The notes beneath the pieces were generated by a model. It was given only the letters and a program-made list of their open reading frames with translations, had not been told where the DNA came from and searched no databases. Both the position numbers and the translations under genes were made by a program. A stretch of 64,000 bases of DNA from Nocardia rhamnosiphila NBRC 108938 (GTDB taxonomy: Bacteria > Actinomycetota > Actinomycetes > Mycobacteriales > Mycobacteriaceae), in assembly GCF_000720425.1 (NCBI RefSeq), contig NZ_JOAJ01000009.1, positions 124,001 to 188,000 of the forward strand. The letters are read 5' to 3'. Positions 58,044-64,000 of this stretch are shown one piece after another. How positions within the stretch are numbered: the first letter of the stretch is position 1; each line of letters opens with the position of its first letter.

Positions 58044-58123
58044 ATGAATTTCCTCGATGAATATTTCCCGCGAAACGGGATATGCCTACAACTGAAACGA
58101 GGCGGCCGGGAGATCCAAATCGC

Positions 58124-58231
58124 TCAACCGCGGTAACGGCGGCAACACAACTCGCGGGTGAGGGGCAGACGCAGACCGAGAGCGGCGGTCACATAGGTGA
58201 CCTTCCGCGAGTCGGCGCTGCTGGTAGACAT
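58124..58231 (-). CDS. Possible cysteine-containing leader peptide of the ROK gene
   Basis: A 35-codon frame starts MSTSSADSRKV and ends TRELCCRRYRG, 80 bp upstream of the ROK start in the same direction. The tandem Cys codons near its end recall cysteine-responsive leader peptides of actinobacteria. An AT-rich stretch precedes its ATG and GGGGAG lies 16 nt upstream. Downstream, CCTCG can pair with CGAGG of the ROK ribosome site. Translation is not proven. Confidence 0.4.
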   Translation of the reverse strand: MSTSSADSRKVTYVTAALGLRLPLTRELCCRRYRG

Positions 58232-58453
58232 AACAAATAAATTAACATCTCCCCGGGCGCAACACCAAGGTTTCGACGATCTTCGTCTCGCGGACCCGGG
58301 TGTCCGCCCTGCTCGACCCCATATTTTCACTGCCGCATCGCCCACGGTCGCGCGGTGCACGGTCATTCTCGACGGCCCGGTGGTGTGGTATCGGCCTCCT
58401 ACCCGGCCCGGGGTGAATTCGAAACGTAGCCCGATCGAATTCTCCGTTATCGT

Positions 58454-58567
58454 CCGGGAAATAAGGCCACAGTTGAAACCCGTTATTTTCCGCCGACGTC
58501 CGGGGAATATTCCCCGCCGATCTCCGGAGAATATTTCCCGGACAACCACGGACAATATTCCCCGTGG
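58454..58567. promoter_or_regulatory. Array of AATATT-centred palindromic operators, 24-bp period
   Basis: Three clear sites have AATATT cores at 58506, 58530 and 58554, spaced exactly 24 bp. The first is a perfect palindrome CGGGGAATATTCCCCG; the others have flanks CCGGAG/TCCCGG and CCACGG/CCGTGG. Weaker relatives lie at 58482 (in phase) and about 58459. A sixth copy (GAATATTTCCCG) is at 58059-58070 beside the ROK start codon. The array lies 167-280 bp upstream of the ESX cassette. The other parts of 58232-58733 hold no gene I can support. Confidence 0.7.
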
Positions 58568-58691
58568 ACCGGCAGACGCTCGGAGCCCGTCGGCACGGCC
58601 GGGCGCAGGGTCCGGTCCGCCGCGTCGCCCGCGCTCCCGCGGGCCCGTCCGACGAACCGCGAAGACCCTGGTACACGGCATTTTCCGCTGC

Positions 58692-58697
58692 TATGCT
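58692..58697 (+). promoter_or_regulatory. Candidate -10 box of the ESX cassette
   Basis: TATGCT lies 36 nt upstream of the first cassette gene's ATG, which has its own ribosome site (GGGGGA). No convincing -35 is visible, suggesting activator dependence or an actinobacterial -10-only promoter. Confidence 0.4.
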
Positions 58698-58733
58698 CCG
58701 AGCGCACGGTGGGGAGTCCGAAGGGGGAAGACG

Positions 58734-59108
58734 ATGCCTGTACCAGATCTGGGTCAATCGGCAGCCGTCCGCCTGTACGAGGCGGCGCGGGCCGGAGAGT
58801 TCCATATGACCGAAGCGGCCGCGCGCGGCCTGGCCGAATCGTGCGACCGGCTCGCGGAGCGAATACGGCAGGCTCGGGTGGACGCGACCGCCCTGACCGG
58901 GGTACGGGGGTTCCCGGAGCTGCCGTCGGGCCATGCACTGACGCGGGGTTTCGCCGCGAAGGGGCAGGAGTACCTGGACACCCTCAGTGCCTTCGAACAG
59001 ACGGCGCTGCGGCACAAGGCCGCGTATCTGGCGGCCGCCGCTCTTTTTCTCGAGGCCGATGCCGCCAACAGCGCGGCCATCGCCCGCACGGTGGCGGATA
59101 CCGCATGA
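58734..59108 (+). CDS. Small helical ESX-associated protein, PE/EspC-like position
   Basis: This 124-residue protein starts MPVPDLGQSAAVRLYEAARAG and is almost wholly alpha-helical with a central turn (GFPELPSGHAL), the hairpin shape of small type VII secretion substrates. The classical C-terminal Y-x-x-x-D/E signal is not obvious, so homology to PE or EspC proteins is only structural inference. GGGGGA precedes the ATG. It is the first gene of a three-gene cassette with a PPE-like protein and EspG. Confidence 0.72.
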   Translation: MPVPDLGQSAAVRLYEAARAGEFHMTEAAARGLAESCDRLAERIRQARVDATALTGVRGFPELPSGHALTRGFAAKGQEYLDTLSAFEQTALRHKAAYLAAAALFLEADAANSAAIARTVADTA

Positions 59109-59212
59109 GATGCGGCAGTATGTCCAATTACGCAGGGGTGCAGAAAAATTGAAACCATGCGGTCCGATGTGCCGGAGCGGTGCGCCGGATCGCACAACCA
59201 AGGGGGCCGACA

Positions 59213-60988
59213 GTGGCGCAGCAGGGGCAGCCGGGTACCGCGGGGGCGGGCACAGACCCGGCCTACGTACCCGACCGTGAAGTATTCGGCGCGTACACCC
59301 ATCAGCAGATCTGGGACCTGGTACACGAAGAACTGGCGCCGGCCGAACTGAGCCGTCTCGCCGATACCTGGGGCCATACCGCGACCGCGGTGGAGACGGC
59401 CTTCGACGAATTCGCCCGCGATCTCACCCGGTTATCCGGTGACTGGTCGGGGCTCGCGGCGGTGGCCGCCGCACGGGCCGCCGCCGCGTTCGTCCGGGCC
59501 GGCGACGACGCCGTAGCGGTCTGCCGCGTCGTCGAACAGAAGCTGGCGGCCGATTCCACCGCCGCCGAATCCGTTCGCGCGGCGATCCCGCCACCACCCG
59601 GCCCCTATCTGCCGGACCCGGATCCGGCTGTCGAGGCGGCTGCCGGAGTGCAGCGGCGCACTGCCTACAACACCGCCGCGGCGACCCTGACGGCCGAGGC
59701 CCAGGACGCCATGACCTTCGGCTACAACCCGACGATCCCGGCCAGCGGCGACGCCGTCCCCCGTTTCACCGCGCCGGTGGCCGGGGCTCCGCAAGGCGAG
59801 CCACCCGTCGCCGGGGCACCGGCACGGCCGGACACACCCGCGGCGCCGCCGTTCGCGGAATCCCGGCCCAGCCGCACCCCGTCGGAGGAGGCGGTCGCCC
59901 CGCCGCAGTCGGCGAGCCCGGCGTCCGCGCCGGACGGCAACCCGAAAGAGCCGGGCGGTGATCCCGACCCGGGCCGCGCCGAGCCGGATCCCGAAGCTCC
60001 CGTCGCCGTACGCGGCGGAGAAAGCGACGATTCACCGGCAGCAACACCGCGGCCGGACACCGAGACCGCGGCACCCGGGTCTTCTCCCGCGGCACCGGCG
60101 CCCTCTCCCGAGGCCTCCGAGTCCTCTCCCGATGTGCCGGCACCGTTTTCCGGTACACCGGCGCTACCTCCCGATACGTCGGCGCCACTTCCCCCTACGG
60201 CAACGCCGCCTTCCGAAACAGCAACGCTGCCTTCCGGCGCAGTAGTGAATCCGTCCGTCTCCCCACCGGGAAGCAACACTGCCGGTTCGGCGGGCACGGC
60301 GGCGGCCGCCACCGCCCCGGCCGCGCTGTCCACTGCGCCCATCACGGACCGCGGCACCGCGGGCAGCGCCGGCTCCCCCGGTCCCCTCCGGACGCCGGGC
60401 CCGATACCGCAGGCGGCCGGGTTTCCGGACCGAGGCGATCCGAACCCCACTCCCGCGGCGGTACCGCCGCGATCGCCCGCGGCGGCCGGATGGAGTCCGG
60501 CAGAAACAACCGGCCGCGCCGATACCACCCCCGCTGCCCCGCACGGCGGTCACCGACCGGCCCCGGTCGGCTCGGCGACACCGGCCGCGCCCCAACCCGC
60601 CCTCACCGCAACCGATTCCGACGCGGGTGCCGCGGCGGCCCAGCGATCCGGTCAGAGCGAACAGATAGCCCGCTCGGTCCCGTCCCGCCCGACCACCGAA
60701 GCGGCACGTGAATCACTCGCTCCCACGGGCGCCGGGACGGACGCGGCAACGAACCAGAAATCCGAACCTCCCTGGACCCGGACGGTGCGGCCGAGCGGAT
60801 TCCCGCTGCCGGCCGCCCCCGGACCGGTGCCCTCACGCGCACCCGATGGCGAACGCAGCAGTCCGGACTATCTACACAGGCCGAACGAGCAGTTGACCGC
60901 TGCCCCGCCCGCCGTCCCGCCGGTCTTCGGTGAGTACACCGGGACCGAGGACCCGGACAGAACCCCACCGGGTGACGGGAACCGCTGA
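59213..60988 (+). CDS. PPE-like type VII secretion substrate with long proline-rich tail
   Basis: The N-terminal 170 of 591 residues are helical with a WXG-type turn (LSGDWSGLAA, W78-x-G80) and a second hairpin ending RRTAYNTAAATLTAEAQDAMTFGYNP. The remaining 400 residues are a disordered Pro/Ala/Thr/Ser-rich tail without membrane segment, as in PPE and EspB-type substrates. The GTG at 59213 follows AAGGGGG; an earlier ATG has none. Its stop overlaps the espG start (TGATG). Function after export unknown. Confidence 0.78.
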   Translation: MAQQGQPGTAGAGTDPAYVPDREVFGAYTHQQIWDLVHEELAPAELSRLADTWGHTATAVETAFDEFARDLTRLSGDWSGLAAVAAARAAAAFVRAGDDAVAVCRVVEQKLAADSTAAESVRAAIPPPPGPYLPDPDPAVEAAAGVQRRTAYNTAAATLTAEAQDAMTFGYNPTIPASGDAVPRFTAPVAGAPQGEPPVAGAPARPDTPAAPPFAESRPSRTPSEEAVAPPQSASPASAPDGNPKEPGGDPDPGRAEPDPEAPVAVRGGESDDSPAATPRPDTETAAPGSSPAAPAPSPEASESSPDVPAPFSGTPALPPDTSAPLPPTATPPSETATLPSGAVVNPSVSPPGSNTAGSAGTAAAATAPAALSTAPITDRGTAGSAGSPGPLRTPGPIPQAAGFPDRGDPNPTPAAVPPRSPAAAGWSPAETTGRADTTPAAPHGGHRPAPVGSATPAAPQPALTATDSDAGAAAAQRSGQSEQIARSVPSRPTTEAARESLAPTGAGTDAATNQKSEPPWTRTVRPSGFPLPAAPGPVPSRAPDGERSSPDYLHRPNEQLTAAPPAVPPVFGEYTGTEDPDRTPPGDGNR

Positions 60989-61692
60989 TGGATTGGGTGT
61001 TCACGCCGGACGAGTTCGGTCATATCTGGCAGACCGAGACCGGGCTCGACCGGCGGCCCCACCCCATCGATCTGGCTCCCCGGGCCACCGTCGGCACCGA
61101 GAGCGCACGGGCCGCGCTGGGGCTGGACTCCCGGTTTCCGCCCAACAGCGATGCCGATCTCACCGGTACGCTGCGTTTCCTCGCCCGCACCGATGTCACC
61201 CGGGTCACCGTCTTCGGCGATGAGTTCGATGGCGACCGGCGCCGGCCCGACCCGATCCTCGCGCTCGCCGTCGCCTTCGGAAACTGGGGCGCGGTGATCC
61301 GCGCGCATTCGGGGCAGGTGAGCGTCACGGCCTGTCACGCCCGGAATATCGGTAAGCACCTCACCACCGTGCTCGGGCCGGCCGCACCCGGAACCCTTCC
61401 GGCCATGCGGGAACCACGGGAGGCCGTCCTCTGCCCGGATCCGGGCCGGCAACAGCCGGGCCGGGCCGAACGGCTGCGCGAGATCCTGCACCGGCCCATC
61501 GACGCACGAGGGTTCTTCACGGTCGCCGTGGCCCCGGAGGACCCCATGTCACCGCCACCGGTACATCGCACCTGGCTGGATTTCACCGGCGACGGCCGCT
61601 ACCTGCTCGCCGCGGGCAGCCATCTGGCGCTGACCCCGGTCGGCGAATCCGATCTGGCCGCCGAGCTCACCCGGCTGGCGCGAATACGCTGA
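60988..61692 (+). CDS. ESX secretion-associated chaperone, EspG family
   Basis: This 234-residue cytosolic chaperone has the EspG N-terminus MDWVFTPDEFGHIWQTETG followed by LDRRPHPI, and a central RVTVFGDEFDG strand with FLARTD before it. EspG proteins bind the helical tips of cognate PPE proteins and deliver them to ESX machinery. Direct translational coupling to the PPE-like gene makes that protein the likely client. No ecc or myc genes are in the window, so the secretion machine must be elsewhere. Confidence 0.88.
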   Translation: MDWVFTPDEFGHIWQTETGLDRRPHPIDLAPRATVGTESARAALGLDSRFPPNSDADLTGTLRFLARTDVTRVTVFGDEFDGDRRRPDPILALAVAFGNWGAVIRAHSGQVSVTACHARNIGKHLTTVLGPAAPGTLPAMREPREAVLCPDPGRQQPGRAERLREILHRPIDARGFFTVAVAPEDPMSPPPVHRTWLDFTGDGRYLLAAGSHLALTPVGESDLAAELTRLARIR

Positions 61693-61717
61693 TCCACGCG
61701 CAGAGCGGAGGTCGGGA

Positions 61718-62290
61718 TCATTTCTGCTTGGCGGCAGCCTTCATCTGCTTTTTGAAGGCACGCACCTCGAGCAGGGTCTCGCCGTCCACGATATCGGCCG
61801 CCGAGCGTCGCGAACCCGGTTCGGCGTAGTCCCCGGCGGCCGATTCCCACCCGGCCGGGTGCACCCCCAGTTGCTTACCGAGCAGTGCCAGGAATATCCG
61901 GGCCTTCTGGTCGCCGTACCCGGGCAGCGCCTTCAACCGCTTCAGTACTTCTTTGCCGTCGGGGTCGCCGGCGGTCCAGATCGCGGCCACATCCCCGTCG
62001 TAGTGTTCGATCACGTAGCGGGCGAGGTCCTGGATCCGCCGGGCCATGGACCGGCCGTATCGGTGGATGGCGGGCGGCGTCGCGGCCAACTCCTCGAACT
62101 CGCCCTGATCCGCGGCGGCGATCGCGTGGATGTCCAGTCCGCCCATCCGGTCGGCGAGCTTCTTGGGGCCCCGGAAAGCGTGCTCGAGCGGGTACTGCTG
62201 GTCCAGGAGCATCCCGATCAGCAGCGCCAGTGAGCTCTCCGAGAGCAGCTCGTCGGCCTCGGGTTCCTGCGCCAGACACAACTTGGCCAT
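61718..62290 (-). CDS. HhH-GPD-type base-excision repair protein
   Basis: This 190-residue protein of the HhH-GPD superfamily, to which DNA glycosylases belong, has helices around LALLIGMLLDQQYPLEHAF and the helix-hairpin-helix LKALPGYGDQKARIFLALLG. A lysine-rich C-terminus ends KKQMKAAAKQK. The ATG at 62290 follows GAGGAG at about 7 nt. The frame stays open upstream through a 36-bp tandem repeat to 62557, which would add about 89 residues of repeat sequence; I prefer the shorter form because MAKLCLAQEPEADELL is the family-like start. Confidence 0.85.
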   Translation of the reverse strand: MAKLCLAQEPEADELLSESSLALLIGMLLDQQYPLEHAFRGPKKLADRMGGLDIHAIAAADQGEFEELAATPPAIHRYGRSMARRIQDLARYVIEHYDGDVAAIWTAGDPDGKEVLKRLKALPGYGDQKARIFLALLGKQLGVHPAGWESAAGDYAEPGSRRSAADIVDGETLLEVRAFKKQMKAAAKQK

Positions 62291-62353
62291 GCCCTGCTCC
62301 TCACTCTGGACTACCAGCGATGATCCCACGGCCGCCGCGCCGTTCTCGACCAG

Positions 62354-62522
62354 GCGTACCTCCGCGTCCGCTCCGGCCATGCGCTCCCTGCGTACCTCCG
62401 CGTCCGCTCCGGCCATGCGCTCCCTGCGTACCTCCGCGTCCGCTCCGGCCATGTGCTCCCTGCGTACCTCCGCCTCCGCTCCGGCCATGTGCTCCCTGCG
62501 TACCTCCGCCTCCGCTCCGGCC
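62354..62522. repeat. 36-bp tandem repeat (minisatellite), about 4.7 copies
   Basis: Units begin at 62354, 62390, 62426, 62462 and 62498 (partial). They start GCGTACCTCCGCGTCCGCTC, with only two variant positions among the first four. On the minus strand each unit encodes 12 residues (MAGADAEVRRER type) and holds an ATG preceded by AGGGAG at 3-nt spacing. The array lies between the repair gene and the divergent methyltransferase gene. Confidence 0.92.
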
Positions 62523-62561
62523 GTGCGCGGTCTATGGATGTGCTTCCCCAGCTGCACCTAT

Positions 62562-62567
62562 TAGGCT
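62562..62567 (+). promoter_or_regulatory. -10 box of the methyltransferase gene, leaderless
   Basis: TAGGCT lies 7 nt upstream of ATG 62575 and no Shine-Dalgarno sequence is seen. Confidence 0.5.
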
Positions 62568-62574
62568 CGCCCCC

Positions 62575-63432
62575 ATGCCAGACACGGCGACAAAGCCACC
62601 CACCACACTGGATGGACACGGACCCATGGACAGTTTCGGGTTACGCCCCGACCGTTTCGATGCCGCGGGGCAGGACCAGCTGGTCGATATCCGCGATCTA
62701 CAGGCCACCCTTCCGGGACTCACCCGGCTACGCGACTGGGCACACGAGGCCCTGGCGCTGCAGCCGGGTGAGCACGCGGTCGATATCGGCTCCGGCACCG
62801 GATCGGAGGTGATCACCTTTGCCGACGCGGTCGGGCCCACCGGTTCGGCGTCGGGTGTGGAACCCGATCCGCACCTGCTCGCCGCGGCCGTGGCGCGCGC
62901 CGCCGAGGCGCGTTCGTCGGCCACATTCCATTCCGGTGACGCCTACGGCATTCCGTTCGGGTCCGCCGCCTTCGACGCCGTGCTGTGCGAACGTGTGTTC
63001 CAGCATCTGACCGCACCCGCCCGGGCCGCGCGCGAAATCGCCCGGGTACTGCGTCCCGGGGGCCGGGCCGTGGTGATGGATGCCGACTGGGGATCGGCCA
63101 TCGTGCACCCCGGCGAGCATCGCGTGGTCCGCGAGGTCGTGGATACTCTCGTCTCGGCGACGACCAACCCCTACTCGGGCCGCAGGCTGGCAGGTCTGCT
63201 GACCGCGGCCGGGCTGGATGTGGCGAGTACCGGCTCGCAGGCGCTGATCCAGGACCGTTCGGTCGGGGCCGGAGCGCTGGTCAGCCGGGTCTCCGCCATG
63301 GCGGTGGCGCGGCGGGTGATCACCGAGGCCGAACGCGAGAAACTACTCGCCGATCTGGCCCGGGGTGCGGCGGCCGGTGATATCCACCTCTCGGTGACCA
63401 TGTTCGCCGTACACGTCCGCAAACCCGCCTGA
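62575..63432 (+). CDS. Class I SAM-dependent methyltransferase
   Basis: This 285-residue soluble enzyme carries the SAM motif I HAVDIGSGTGSEVITFADAVG (read in parts about residues 63-83), an acidic SAM-ribose contact VEPDPHLLAAA, and the post-motif FDAVLCERVFQHLTAP and VLRPGGRAVVMDADWG. This is the UbiE/Methyltransf_11 layout. Substrate unknown. The start was set by the leaderless promoter; the frame is open further upstream only because it runs through the repeat. Confidence 0.86.
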   Translation: MPDTATKPPTTLDGHGPMDSFGLRPDRFDAAGQDQLVDIRDLQATLPGLTRLRDWAHEALALQPGEHAVDIGSGTGSEVITFADAVGPTGSASGVEPDPHLLAAAVARAAEARSSATFHSGDAYGIPFGSAAFDAVLCERVFQHLTAPARAAREIARVLRPGGRAVVMDADWGSAIVHPGEHRVVREVVDTLVSATTNPYSGRRLAGLLTAAGLDVASTGSQALIQDRSVGAGALVSRVSAMAVARRVITEAEREKLLADLARGAAAGDIHLSVTMFAVHVRKPA

Positions 63433-63450
63433 CCCCGGACCTTCCGGCTC

Positions 63451-64000
<550 letters not shown>

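Noticed and set aside
62354..62522. The 36-bp repeat array read as CRISPR
   Set aside because: Units are directly abutting without unique spacers and no cas gene is near; it is a minisatellite.
61885..62574. N-terminal extension of the methyltransferase through the repeat region
   Set aside because: The extension reads as Arg/Pro/Cys-rich translation of the repeat and of the opposite-strand gene; a leaderless promoter and a family-like start occur at 62575.

Overview
The window is a high-GC actinobacterial chromosome segment. It probably comes from Nocardia or a close mycolic-acid-producing relative. Pointers are a WhiB4-type regulator, a PonA2-type penicillin-binding protein with a PASTA domain, BagA/BagB-like ArsA ATPases, a PknK-like kinase, the BfaA/BfaB pair for 10-methyl-branched fatty acids, type VII secretion (ESX) associated proteins, and many promoters in which a TAnnnT -10 box lies 6-8 nt before the start codon (leaderless mRNAs).

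The core genes follow an order I recall from Mycobacterium tuberculosis, interrupted by accessory blocks. Positions 1-6544 match Rv3679-Rv3683 (two ArsA-like ATPases, whiB4, ponA2, metallophosphoesterase) plus a YqeY protein, followed by a tRNA-Pro. From 6.8 to 12.5 kb is accessory: a quinone oxidoreductase, a TetR regulator divergent from a flavin monooxygenase, a poorly coding 1.2-kb stretch and a secreted serine hydrolase. At 12.6-15 kb lie asd and lysC. At 15-21.6 kb there is another accessory block: a RibD-C reductase, DUF1918, SRPBCC, LtrA, a pore-less voltage-sensor protein, a cholesterol-oxidase-like enzyme and a TauE/SafE permease. leuA (22 kb) is preceded by a leucine leader peptide and attenuator. 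An EspI-like proline-rich ATPase, a LysR/EamA pair, a Tat-exported flavoenzyme and an ADP-ribosyltransferase-like orphan follow. At 31.8-39.9 kb the core order resumes: murT-gatD, recR, ebfC, an SRPBCC protein and bfaA-bfaB. Then come a 1282-residue PknK-like kinase, the fadA-fadB beta-oxidation operon and dnaX.

Between dnaX and the aspartate aminotransferase at the right edge (adjacent in M. tuberculosis apart from ffs) there are about 12.8 kb of extra genes. These are an MmpL transporter with its TetR regulator, a zinc metallopeptidase, a DUF2207 protein, a ROK regulator, a three-gene ESX cassette (small helical protein, PPE-like proline-rich protein, EspG chaperone), an HhH-GPD repair protein with a 36-bp tandem repeat before it, and a methyltransferase. 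The most unusual feature is the ROK-ESX interval. It contains near-identical AATATT-centred palindromes spaced exactly 24 bp apart, a related site at the ROK start codon and a possible cysteine leader peptide. I propose, as inference, that the ROK protein controls an orphan type VII secretion substrate cassette.

Starts were chosen from Shine-Dalgarno sequences, leaderless -10 boxes and family N-termini. No database search was possible.
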